Source of the DNA: DATGHS01 sp035307785
GTDB taxonomy: Bacteria > Planctomycetota > Planctomycetia > Gemmatales > Gemmataceae
NCBI GenBank assembly: GCA_035307785.1
Contig: DATGHS010000515.1
Coordinates: 1-15,253, forward strand
Direction of reading: 5' to 3'
Length of the DNA: 15,253 nucleotides
Shown: in pieces, positions 1-7,274 of the stretch
How positions within the stretch are numbered: position 1 is the stretch's first letter
Layout: each line of letters begins with the position of its first letter
Notes under the pieces: generated by a model
Told to the model about the DNA's origin: nothing
The model's input: the letters and a program-made list of their open reading frames with translations, nothing else
Database searches by the model: none
Program-made: the position numbers and the translations under genes

Positions 1-403
1 GCCGGTCGGCGAGTTTGCGCGTACGCTCCGCCTTCACTGCCTCGACGGTCGATTCCAGGCTCGACAGAATGAGGAAGATGAAATCGCCGCGCTCATCGCG
101 GATGATGTAGGAGCGCAGGCCGTGCGTGAGAAATTTCGGCAAGGCCATCATTTCCGACATGCGGCAGGCGAGGACAACGGGCACGTCGGGCAGCAATTGT
201 GTGAGTTGGGTGAAGGCAGCGAAACTATCCTCCGTGGTGGGAAACGTTTGCGAAAGTAAGACAATGTCCCAGCGATCCTGGGCGGCCACGGCCAGAAGCT
301 CGTTCGCGTTGGTGCAAGTTCGGGCTTCATTGCCCCCTATCGTGAGATAGAGTTGGAGCAAATCTGCTTCCGATTCACTGTCCCATCCAACCAAGGTTCG
401 CAC
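1..403 (-). CDS. Partial protein with a degenerate response-regulator receiver domain
   Basis: The frame runs off the left edge of the window, so only the first 134 residues are visible. I chose the GTG at 403-401 because AAAGGA lies 7 nt upstream of it. The visible part folds like a receiver (CheY-like) domain: an N-terminal acidic patch around Asp8-Glu10, a beta strand ending WDIVLL at 45-50, PDVPVVLACR at 72-81, and HGLRSYIIRDE at 94-104. The usual phosphoacceptor aspartate is replaced by Ser51 (LLSQTFP), and the conserved lysine is Arg102, so normal phosphorylation is unlikely. A charged, probably helical linker begins around 117 (ESTVEAVKAERTRKLADR). In this kind of protein such a linker often leads to an output domain, for example a PP2C/SpoIIE phosphatase or a kinase, but that part is outside the window. 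The family call is moderate; the full function is unknown. Confidence 0.6.
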   Translation of the reverse strand, partial: MRTLVGWDSESEADLLQLYLTIGGNEARTCTNANELLAVAAQDRWDIVLLSQTFPTTEDSFAAFTQLTQLLPDVPVVLACRMSEMMALPKFLTHGLRSYIIRDERGDFIFLILSSLESTVEAVKAERTRKLADR

Positions 404-410
404 CGGTCTG

Positions 411-428
411 TCCTTTCGATCAATCGAA
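411..428 (-). promoter_or_regulatory. Inverted repeat overlapping the ribosome binding site of the receiver-domain gene
   Basis: On the minus strand the arms are TTCGAT and ATCGAA, separated by 2 nt (428-423 and 420-415). The second arm runs into the AAAGGA ribosome binding site (416-411) of the gene starting at 403. It could be an operator or part of a leader structure. There is no direct evidence of either. Confidence 0.3.
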
Positions 429-430
429 GC

Positions 431-447
431 CCGGCAAGGAATGCCGG
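431..447 (-). other. Small hairpin in the leader of the receiver-domain gene
   Basis: CCGGCA (447-442) and TGCCGG (436-431) on the minus strand form a perfect 6-bp stem with a 5-nt loop. No T-run follows it, so it is not an intrinsic terminator of the thiE fusion gene upstream. Confidence 0.3.
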
Positions 448-505
448 AGATGTCCATTCAGCGGAGCGGGTCAAAAGAATGAAGATCGGCGGGGTAATCA
501 AGCGG

Positions 506-557
506 GGAGCCCAAGCGACCAGATGGAGCCCGTCGCTTGCGCCCCCGGGGCTCCATC
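506..557 (-). other. Alternative-pairing hairpins between the thiE fusion and the receiver gene
   Basis: Two mutually exclusive folds can be drawn. In one, GATGGAGCCC (557-548 on the minus strand) pairs perfectly with GGGCTCCATC (531-522), a 10-bp stem. In the other, an inner stem pairs 538-532 with 519-513, and the GGAGCCC of 554-548 pairs with a second GGGCTCC copy at 512-506. The GGAGCCC/GGGCTCC unit thus occurs once on one side and twice on the other. No T-run follows either fold. The element could be the 3' end of the thiE transcript or a switch-like leader of the downstream gene. No TPP riboswitch motif was recognised here. Confidence 0.35.
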
Positions 558-617
558 CGCGGTTGCTTGAGCCGCGATCCAGTTCACTTCCCATCCGGAT
601 GAGAACATTATGAGGAA

Positions 618-2117
618 TCAAGTGCCTGACTGCAACGGTATGGCCGCCAGCATTTGGCGAAAGGCAACGGCGACCGGTTGCGGCTCGTCGGCCCTGCAAA
701 TGGGCGAGCTGATGGCAATGCGCTTGGCCCCGGCCGCCAATACGGCCGACACATTGTCAAGCGTGATGCCGCCCAACGCAAAGGCGGGAAGACAGGTTTC
801 GGCCGTCGCCTGATGCACAAACTCCAGACCGGGAAATTCGTCGAACGATTTGGTATGTGACGGAAAGACCGGGCCAATGCCAATGTAACTGGCACCGTCG
901 CGAACGGCCCGCCGCACCTGATCGAGACCGTGCGTACTGACGCCGATCAGCGCAGTGCTGCCGAGAATCCGCCGAGCGTTCTGCACCGGCATGTCGTCCT
1001 GACCTAAGTGAACGCCGTCGGCTTCCACGAGCCGGGCGATGTCCGGCCGGTCGTTTATGATCATGAGGACGCCGGCTTGCCTGGTCCAGCGGCGCACGTT
1101 GTGGGCGCGCTCCAAGAGTTGCCGGTCGTCGAGTTCCTTTTCCCGCAGTTGAATAATGTCCACGCCGCCCGCAGCCGCTTCCGCAATCACAAATTCGAGC
1201 GAGGCCACGCACTGGGACGCACTCAGCAGCGCATAGAGCCGCGCGTGTTGCAAACGTTGCTGGGCGTGCTTTGCCAAGACCGTTGCTTTCTCCAGTGTGT
1301 AGCTGCGATACCGAAGTTGCTCCAATGCCGAGGCCAGCTCCGGCCGAATACATTTGCTGTATTCCTCCAGACTGCGGAGCGCTTCCTGAAGCCGCTTCCA
1401 GTTGACCTGAGCGATATGCTGCGGCGAGTCGCGCTCCATTTCGCTTTCGGTGGTGATCGCGGTTCCCACGTCGCCGGTCGTATCACGAGCTTCCGCCAGG
1501 TGGATTGGAGTGAATTGTTCCAGATTGGCGACCAGTTCGTGACGGAATGTCTTAACCTCCCGGCTCAGATACGCGTCGTTCAGCGCGAAGCGGCAGAAGT
1601 CCTCGATCACGCGCAGGGCTTCGCGGCAGCGGTTGGCGTTTACATCGAAGATCCGCGCTGTTTCGATCCATTCCGGCGGTTCCGCGAGATCCAATGTCTC
1701 TTCGAGTTGCAGTGCTGAGCCCGATGGAGCGCGAAACAAGTCTTCCAAACCACCCAAGTCCAAGCCGGCCGCACGCAATTGAGCCTGTATGGCGTTGGTC
1801 CCGAGCAAGGCGAGCATGACATGCTCGCTGTCTACGGCGCGCTCGCCGGACCTTTCCAGCGCCATGGCGCGGGCCTGGCCAAGCAACGCCGTGACCGTCG
1901 GCATCGCGCCGAAGCTGATCGCCTGGAAGCATACCGCAGCGCGTGCTTGCTCCGTCTGGACGCCGGCTCGACGAAGTAGCTCGGCGGCCCGGCTCTCCTC
2001 TTCCTCAAGCAGAGCCAGGAATAGATCGGTGATGGTCGGCGCCGAGCCGGCTTGCTCGGCCTGTTGCTGAGCCAGTTCGAGCGCCCGCTCCACGGCAGGC
2101 GTGTACTCCAAGCGCAT
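618..2117 (-). CDS. thiE: Clp_N-ThiD2-ThiE fusion: thiamine phosphate synthase
   Basis: This 499-residue cytoplasmic protein has three parts. Residues about 5-131 resemble the double Clp N-terminal repeat (YTPAVERALELAQQQA; then SEHVMLALL near 97-105). Residues about 155-278 match ThiD2, the alternative hydroxymethylpyrimidine phosphate kinase domain often fused to ThiE (IFDVNANRCREALRVIEDF; RLQEALRSLEEYSK). Residues about 290-495 are thiamine phosphate synthase, which joins HMP-diphosphate and thiazole phosphate: IIQLREK at 331-337, INDRPDIARLVEADGVHLG at 354-372, GVSTH at 392-396, YIGIGPVFPSHTK at 411-423 and ALGGI at 447-451. All key phosphate-binding motifs are present, so the enzyme should be active. 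I prefer the ATG at 2117, with GAGGGA 6 nt upstream; a TTG at 2150 would add 11 residues. The Clp_N domain is the odd part: it normally recruits substrates or adaptors to Clp ATPases. No thiamine riboswitch was seen upstream. Confidence 0.9.
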   Translation of the reverse strand: MRLEYTPAVERALELAQQQAEQAGSAPTITDLFLALLEEEESRAAELLRRAGVQTEQARAAVCFQAISFGAMPTVTALLGQARAMALERSGERAVDSEHVMLALLGTNAIQAQLRAAGLDLGGLEDLFRAPSGSALQLEETLDLAEPPEWIETARIFDVNANRCREALRVIEDFCRFALNDAYLSREVKTFRHELVANLEQFTPIHLAEARDTTGDVGTAITTESEMERDSPQHIAQVNWKRLQEALRSLEEYSKCIRPELASALEQLRYRSYTLEKATVLAKHAQQRLQHARLYALLSASQCVASLEFVIAEAAAGGVDIIQLREKELDDRQLLERAHNVRRWTRQAGVLMIINDRPDIARLVEADGVHLGQDDMPVQNARRILGSTALIGVSTHGLDQVRRAVRDGASYIGIGPVFPSHTKSFDEFPGLEFVHQATAETCLPAFALGGITLDNVSAVLAAGAKRIAISSPICRADEPQPVAVAFRQMLAAIPLQSGT

Positions 2118-2354
2118 TCGCGGTCCCTCAATTTCTGAATTCCCGGTCAATCTATGCAGCCGTGAAGAATCGGACCATCCGACAACGTCGTTAGGCCGGT
2201 AGGAAACTGAACTGAAATCACGGCGAAATCTTCAAATTGCAACGAGAGCTATTGCAGTTACCCCCTGCCCCAGTCGATGCTGAAAGAGTCCGGCCCGGCC
2301 GCTCGTGGAGCGTACTGTCCGCAGGCAGCATCCCCTCTCGGGTCAGAGAGTAAC

Positions 2355-3665
2355 ATGGTTTTACCACTTGCTGAGCACCCGAGCTTCTTCTGCTGCTTGC
2401 CGCAAAAGCTCCTCGCCACGTTGATTTGCTTTTTGATTATTTCGGCGACTGCTGTCGCCCAGACACCGGGCGTCAACGGGCCGGACGTCCCAGCCGCCCC
2501 TGCCGTTCCCGTCCTAACTCTGTCCGATTGTTTGACGATTGGTCGCGCACAACAGCCGGCGATTCAGGCCGCACAAGACAGCCTCGGCGCTGCACAGATG
2601 GCGCAGAAGGGTTTAAACGAACTCAAATTCGGCACCCGCACGTTTGCCAAGGCGGTGCCCGTTCGCCGGCAACAGGCGGCCTGGGGCGTCAATGCCGCCG
2701 CCGCAAACCTGCTTCAAGTGCAGTGCGACATGGATGCCGCCGTGGCGCGCATGTATTTCTCGGTCCAGTATGCTCGCATTCAAACAGCGTTGATTGACGA
2801 CATTGTAAAGCAACTCACGGCCACCGTAAACACCGGCGAAGCGCTGCTCGGCAAGGAAGGCGCGCCACCGGACCTTACTCCGGTTTCTTTGGCGAAGGCC
2901 AAGTTGTTCCTTAGTCTGGCCAAGACCAAACAAGCCGAGGCACACAAGGGTTCGCAACTGGCCATGGAAGGCTTGCGCGAGGCCATGGGCATTGGCCCCG
3001 AATGTCCATTTGCGGTCGGCATCGACAAGCTCCCTGAGCCGATACGCGCCGTGGACAGGAAACAGTTGGTTTGTCTGGCAATCTCGCGCCGGGGCGAGGT
3101 CATTCAGGCCGACAGCGCCGTGAACATCACCGCCCTGGAAATCAAAGCGCAATCACTTACCCGCATGGCCAAAGGCCACACGTCAGCAGCCGGCGGCGAC
3201 TTCCACGCCAAGCCGATTCCTACCGGCTCCTTCGGCGATGAGTACAAGCCCGGCGCCATCGGGCTCGACTTCCCCACCCTCTTCGTCGGCCCGAAAGAGA
3301 CGCGCATGGATCGGGCTGCCTTCGTGAATGGCCGGGCCGGCGCCGTGGCCGAAAAGACGCGCAATCTAGTAGCCCTGGAAGCCGACGCCGCGTTTCTGAA
3401 ATGGGAAGAAGCCATCGCCAAATTGGACGAGACCCGCCCGTCGGCCGACGAGGGCGAAAAGATGCTCGTGAAGCTAAAGGCCGCGCTGGAAGGCAACGTG
3501 TTGCAGAGCTACAAGGATTACCTCGAAATGGTCGTGATCGTGGGCCAGGTGAAAGCCCAGTACAACGAGGCCCTCTACAACCATGCAGTCGCGCTGACCG
3601 AATTTGAACGCGTGACCGCGGGCGGCTTTCCGGCGGGAATAACGTGTGCGGCAACGCAACCGTGA
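2355..3665 (+). CDS. TolC-like outer-membrane efflux protein
   Basis: A 436-residue protein of the outer-membrane efflux (OEP) family, which forms the outer-membrane channel of tripartite export systems. It begins with a signal peptide: a lysine near 18, a hydrophobic stretch about 19-34 and a likely cut after ATAVA. The first OEP helix follows (LTLSDCLTIGRAQQPAIQAA), and the C-terminal end has the typical YNEALYNHAVALTEFERVT signature. The middle contains the charged, alanine-rich helices (EKTRNLVALEADAAFLKWEE) typical of the planctomycete form. The ATG at 2355 is preferred because it gives a clean signal peptide and has AGAGAG just upstream; an ATG at 2277 would put 26 unlikely residues in front and has no ribosome binding site. 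No membrane-fusion or inner-membrane pump gene lies beside it, so its partner and substrate are unknown. Confidence 0.75.
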   Translation: MVLPLAEHPSFFCCLPQKLLATLICFLIISATAVAQTPGVNGPDVPAAPAVPVLTLSDCLTIGRAQQPAIQAAQDSLGAAQMAQKGLNELKFGTRTFAKAVPVRRQQAAWGVNAAAANLLQVQCDMDAAVARMYFSVQYARIQTALIDDIVKQLTATVNTGEALLGKEGAPPDLTPVSLAKAKLFLSLAKTKQAEAHKGSQLAMEGLREAMGIGPECPFAVGIDKLPEPIRAVDRKQLVCLAISRRGEVIQADSAVNITALEIKAQSLTRMAKGHTSAAGGDFHAKPIPTGSFGDEYKPGAIGLDFPTLFVGPKETRMDRAAFVNGRAGAVAEKTRNLVALEADAAFLKWEEAIAKLDETRPSADEGEKMLVKLKAALEGNVLQSYKDYLEMVVIVGQVKAQYNEALYNHAVALTEFERVTAGGFPAGITCAATQP

Positions 3666-3747
3666 GCGTGCGTGCAGCGGTTCGCGAGCCGAAGTTGAAA
3701 CATTGGTTGCCGATTGCCGCTGATGCAATTGGCCATTCGACTTCTGA

Positions 3748-3776
3748 TTGACAACGTTAGAGACCTTTTGTATTCG
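3748..3776 (+). promoter_or_regulatory. Candidate sigma70-type promoter for the PhnD-like gene
   Basis: TTGACA at 3748-3753 matches the -35 consensus perfectly. Seventeen bases later comes TATTCG (3771-3776), a weak -10 with three of six matches. It is well placed ahead of the ribosome binding site and the ATG at 3800. The preceding 3666-3747 shows nothing else I can support. Confidence 0.35.
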
Positions 3777-3799
3777 CCCGGCACTGAGGGGAGTTTGGA

Positions 3800-4714
3800 A
3801 TGCGCGCGCACTTCGGTCGTCGTTTTGGCCTGGCGTTCGCCCTGGCCATGGGAATGATACTAGTCGGATTCGGCCGCGCGACGGCCGATGAACCGGCTGG
3901 AACACCGATCAAGATCGGTCTTCCAGCCAACCTTTTCCGCGATATTCCCCGGGCCACCGCGGTGGCGCTACTGCCGACGTTCGGCAAGCTGATGGAAGGG
4001 CAAACGGGTTTGAAGGGGCAGCCAATCCTGCTCGCCGATTCCGAGGAAGTCGCCCAGCAACTGGCCGACGGCAAGGTGCAAATTGGCGTATTTCATGGCT
4101 TCGAATATGCCTGGGCCCAAACCAAGCGTCCAGAACTGAAACCGCTGGTCATCGCCATCAGCCAAAATAACCCGTATTTAACGGCCCAGATTGTCGTGCC
4201 GGCCGACTCGTCGATCCAGAAGCTCGAAGACTTGAAGGATCAGCAATTCGCCATTCCCAAGGGCACCCGCGAACACTGCAGGCTATTCACTTTTCGCAAC
4301 ATTCGCCAGTTGGGCCACAAACAAGACAAATTCTTCAGCAATGTCAGCAACCCGGCCAACGTCACCGCCGCCTTGGATGCCGTGGCTGATGGCAAGGTCC
4401 AAGGCGCGGTCGTGGACGGGACGGCTCTCGAGAATTATCGCTGGCTCAATCCAGGCAAGGCCAACAAGCTGCGCACTTTGATGAAGTCGGAGACCTTCCC
4501 GACCGGTGCTATCGTGTACAAGGAAGGCGGCTTGCCGGAGGCCGAGCTGCAAAAATACAAGACCGGCCTGGTCACGGCCCACCAAACCGCAACCGGCATG
4601 CAATTGATGATGCTTTGGAAGATGTCGCGCTTTGAGGTGGTGCCGGCCGACTATCACCAACTGCTCACGAGCATTGCGAAAGCCTACCCGCCGCCGGCCG
4701 GCGAGGAGCCATAA
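3800..4714 (+). CDS. PhnD-like periplasmic solute-binding protein
   Basis: A 304-residue protein of the phosphate/phosphite/phosphonate-binding (PhnD-like, transferrin-fold) family. A signal peptide is visible: arginines at 2, 7 and 8, a hydrophobic core about 9-23 and a probable cut near ATA-DEP (29). Two-lobe binding-protein features follow: PIKIGLPANL at the start of the mature part, QIGVFHGFEYAWAQ where the family binds the ligand anion, a LEDLKDQQFAIPKGT segment, and AVVDGTALENYRWLNPGKAN in the second lobe. GAGGGGA lies 7 nt before the ATG. No permease or ATPase gene is adjacent, so it is either an orphan binding protein served by a transporter elsewhere or a sensor-type protein. The ligand cannot be read from the sequence. 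The gene ends in an intrinsic terminator. Confidence 0.8.
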   Translation: MRAHFGRRFGLAFALAMGMILVGFGRATADEPAGTPIKIGLPANLFRDIPRATAVALLPTFGKLMEGQTGLKGQPILLADSEEVAQQLADGKVQIGVFHGFEYAWAQTKRPELKPLVIAISQNNPYLTAQIVVPADSSIQKLEDLKDQQFAIPKGTREHCRLFTFRNIRQLGHKQDKFFSNVSNPANVTAALDAVADGKVQGAVVDGTALENYRWLNPGKANKLRTLMKSETFPTGAIVYKEGGLPEAELQKYKTGLVTAHQTATGMQLMMLWKMSRFEVVPADYHQLLTSIAKAYPPPAGEEP

Positions 4715-4741
4715 TCAGTCTTCAATACCTCGTCTCAATCG

Positions 4742-4771
4742 AACTCTCGCGGTTCATGCCGCGAGAGTTTT
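4742..4771 (+). terminator. Intrinsic terminator after the PhnD-like gene
   Basis: AACTCTCGCGG (4742-4752) and CCGCGAGAGTT (4759-4769) form a perfect 11-bp stem with a 6-nt loop, followed by a run of Ts ending at 4771. It starts 27 nt after the stop codon and separates this gene from the topoisomerase cluster. Confidence 0.85.
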
Positions 4772-4814
4772 GCATTAACTCCTCTTGCCGAAACTGACCT
4801 TGGCCGGATACCAA

Positions 4815-4850
4815 GGGTTTATAGAATGATTTGATATAGTGTACATATGT
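4815..4850 (+). promoter_or_regulatory. AT-rich promoter-like segment before the topoisomerase A gene
   Basis: This stretch is notably AT-rich for the neighbourhood and holds two -10-like hexamers, TATAGA at 4820-4825 and TATAGT at 4835-4840. No good -35 hexamer sits at the right spacing, so the exact start is uncertain. It lies between a terminator and the first gene of the cluster, where a promoter is expected. Confidence 0.25.
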
Positions 4851-4866
4851 TCCAGGAGCGGACGGA

Positions 4867-7251
4867 ATGAGTGAAACGATTCACCAGGTTTCCATCACCG
4901 AGGAGACGCGGCGGCGCTATCTGAATTATGCCATGTCGGTGATCACCGCGCGCGCCTTGCCCGATGTGCGCGATGGTCTGAAGCCGGTGCAGCGGCGCAT
5001 CCTGTACACGATGTACCACGACTTGCACCTGGAATTCGACAGCCGGCCGCGCAAATGTGCGAAGATCGTCGGCGATGTAACAGGCAATTACCATCCCCAC
5101 GGCACCGACCCCGCTTACGATTCACTAGTCCGCCTTGCTCAGCCCTGGATGATGCGCTTGCCGCTTGTGATCGGCCAGGGCAATTTCGGCTCCGTCGATG
5201 GCGACCCGCCGGCGGCCGAGCGGTATACGGAGGCCCGGCTCTCTGCGGTGTCCTCGAATCTCATGTTGGAATTGCGGCAGCGCACCGTGGACATGCGGCC
5301 CAACTATGACAACACCCGCGAAGAGCCCGTCGTCCTGCCGGCGCAGTTTCCAAACCTGTTGGTCAACGGCAGCACTGGCATCGCCGTCGGCTTGGCCACG
5401 AACATACCGCCGCACAATCTGGCTGACACAATCAAGGCTTGCGTCCATCTCGTCGATCATCCCGACGCCAGCACCGCGGAACTGCTCGACCGAATCAAAG
5501 GCCCGGACTTTCCCCTCGGCGGCAAGATCATCACCGACCGCAAGACGCTGCGGCACATCTACGAAGACGGCAGCGGCGGCATCAAAATCCAGGGCGAGTG
5601 GAAGCTCGAACATCGGAATAAGAAAGACTTTCTCGTCATTACCTCGATCCCTTACGGCGTAGACAAGGGGAAGCTCGAACAGGACATGGGCGCCATCATC
5701 GCCGAGCGCAAGCTGCCGCAGGTGCTCTCACTGGCCAACGAATCCAACGAGAAAGACGGTCTTCGGATCGTGCTGGAAATCAAGGTCGATGCCGATCCCG
5801 ATATGATTATGGCCTACTTCTACAAGCACACGGCCCTGCAGCAGACCTATTCCTACAACCTCACCTGCCTGGTGCCGGAAGCCGATGGAAGTTTGAAGCC
5901 CGAGCGCATCGGCCTGAAGGAGATGCTGCGCTATTTCCTTGATTTTCGCTTTGGCACCGTCAAGCGACGATTTGAATTCGACCTCGAACAGTTGAAACGC
6001 CGGATTCATATTCTTCAGGGTTTCAAAATCATCTTCGACGCCCTGGATAAGGCGATCAAGATGATCCGCGAGAGCGAGGGCAAGCAAGACGCGGCCGAAA
6101 AACTGATGAAGGCATTCAAGCTTGATGAGGAACAAACCAACGCCATCCTGGAAGTGCAGCTCTACAAGATCGCGCAAATGGAGATCCGCAAAATCCTGGA
6201 GGAATTGCGCGAAAAGAAAAAGCAGGCCGAGCAGATGGAAGAGATTCTGGCCTCGAAGAAGAAGCTCTGGGCGGTGGTCAAGGATGAGATGAATGCGCTG
6301 AGTGAGAAATACGGCGACAAGCGCCGCACGCGCATGGCGACTGACGAAGACGTTTTGGAATTCGATGAGGAAGCGTACATCGTGCGCGAGAATTCGAATG
6401 TAGTGCTCACCCGCGATGGCTGGATCAAGCGCGTGGGTCAACTCACATCGCTGGAGAAAACCCGCACCCGTGAGGGCGATGAGATCATCGCCGTGGCTCC
6501 CGGCAGCACGCTCGACAATGTCGCCTTCTTCGCCGACGACGGCACGGCGTACACCATGCGCATCAACGAAGTGCCGGCTAGTTCCGGGTACGGCGAGCCG
6601 ATTACGAAGTTCTTCAAGCTCGACGACAACGTGAAAATGGTCACGGCCATTACTTGCGACGAGCGCTTTATCCCTGCAAACGAAAAACCGAAAAACGGCG
6701 ACGGGCCGGGGCCGCACGTTTTTGTTGTCACGTCCGATGGTCAGGTCTTGCGGACGCCGTTGGCCCCCTTCCGCATGGCGTCGACGAAGGCGGGCCGGCG
6801 CTACGCGCGCTTGAATGAAGGCGAGCGCGTGATGTTCGTCAAAGTTCCGCTGGGCGAAACCAGTGTCATGCTGGCGTCGGCCAATGGCCGCATGGTGCAT
6901 TTCGCGCTGGAAGAAGTGAACATTCTCGCCGGCGTGGGCAAGGGCGTGATGGGCATCAAGCTCGAAGACGGCGACAGTTGTTTGGGCGGCGCGCTTCTGG
7001 GCGAAGACTTGAAAGCGCTGACAGTGGAAGTCTCCAATGGCGAGAGCAAGAGCTTGAGCGCTCGCAGCTATCAGATAACCTCCCGCGGCGGCAAAGGGCA
7101 CGAAATTGTGAAGCGCTTGAGCTTCATTCGCGTGGTCCCGCCGCCAATCAATCTGGTAAACTGGGAGGAGATGGATATGGGATACGGAATCGATGAATTG
7201 AACAAAAAAGGCACCAAGAATGGTCGCGAGAAATCGCTGTTCGAAGAATGA
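4867..7251 (+). CDS. gyrA: Type IIA DNA topoisomerase subunit A (GyrA/ParC family)
   Basis: A 794-residue DNA breakage-reunion subunit; with the B subunit encoded just downstream it should form an A2B2 enzyme that passes one duplex through another. The N-terminal domain has YAMSVITARALPDVRDGLKP at 21-40, HPHG at 76-79 and the catalytic tyrosine Tyr120 in AERYTEARL. A coiled-coil tower occupies roughly 370-490, and a beta-pinwheel C-terminal domain starts near 499. AGGAG lies 8 nt before the ATG. Oddities: where E. coli GyrA has HPHGDSAVYD, this protein has HPHGTDPAYD, so the quinolone-contacting Ser83 position is Asp81; and the residue two before the catalytic Tyr is Glu instead of Met. The usual GyrA box is missing from the first blade, while an SRGGKG motif is at 739-744 in the last blade. 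Family membership is certain; whether it works as gyrase or topoisomerase IV is not settled, so the symbol is provisional. Confidence 0.9.
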   Translation: MSETIHQVSITEETRRRYLNYAMSVITARALPDVRDGLKPVQRRILYTMYHDLHLEFDSRPRKCAKIVGDVTGNYHPHGTDPAYDSLVRLAQPWMMRLPLVIGQGNFGSVDGDPPAAERYTEARLSAVSSNLMLELRQRTVDMRPNYDNTREEPVVLPAQFPNLLVNGSTGIAVGLATNIPPHNLADTIKACVHLVDHPDASTAELLDRIKGPDFPLGGKIITDRKTLRHIYEDGSGGIKIQGEWKLEHRNKKDFLVITSIPYGVDKGKLEQDMGAIIAERKLPQVLSLANESNEKDGLRIVLEIKVDADPDMIMAYFYKHTALQQTYSYNLTCLVPEADGSLKPERIGLKEMLRYFLDFRFGTVKRRFEFDLEQLKRRIHILQGFKIIFDALDKAIKMIRESEGKQDAAEKLMKAFKLDEEQTNAILEVQLYKIAQMEIRKILEELREKKKQAEQMEEILASKKKLWAVVKDEMNALSEKYGDKRRTRMATDEDVLEFDEEAYIVRENSNVVLTRDGWIKRVGQLTSLEKTRTREGDEIIAVAPGSTLDNVAFFADDGTAYTMRINEVPASSGYGEPITKFFKLDDNVKMVTAITCDERFIPANEKPKNGDGPGPHVFVVTSDGQVLRTPLAPFRMASTKAGRRYARLNEGERVMFVKVPLGETSVMLASANGRMVHFALEEVNILAGVGKGVMGIKLEDGDSCLGGALLGEDLKALTVEVSNGESKSLSARSYQITSRGGKGHEIVKRLSFIRVVPPPINLVNWEEMDMGYGIDELNKKGTKNGREKSLFEE

Positions 7252-7274
7252 AGACTCGGAGGGAGGCAACAACA

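Noticed and set aside
522..557. H-type pseudoknot from the two overlapping stems
   Set aside because: The linker crossing the 10-bp stem would be only 2 nt, too short to span it, so mutually exclusive hairpins are more likely.
1008..1718. 236-codon frame on the plus strand opposite the thiE fusion
   Set aside because: It is antisense to ThiD2 and ThiE motifs and has no family features.
2277..2354. Upstream ATG start for the TolC-like protein
   Set aside because: It has no ribosome binding site and would place 26 residues ahead of an otherwise good signal peptide.
2118..2354. Thiamine (TPP) riboswitch before the thiE fusion
   Set aside because: No CUGAGA-type or other conserved TPP motif was found on the minus strand in this gap, which otherwise shows nothing supportable.
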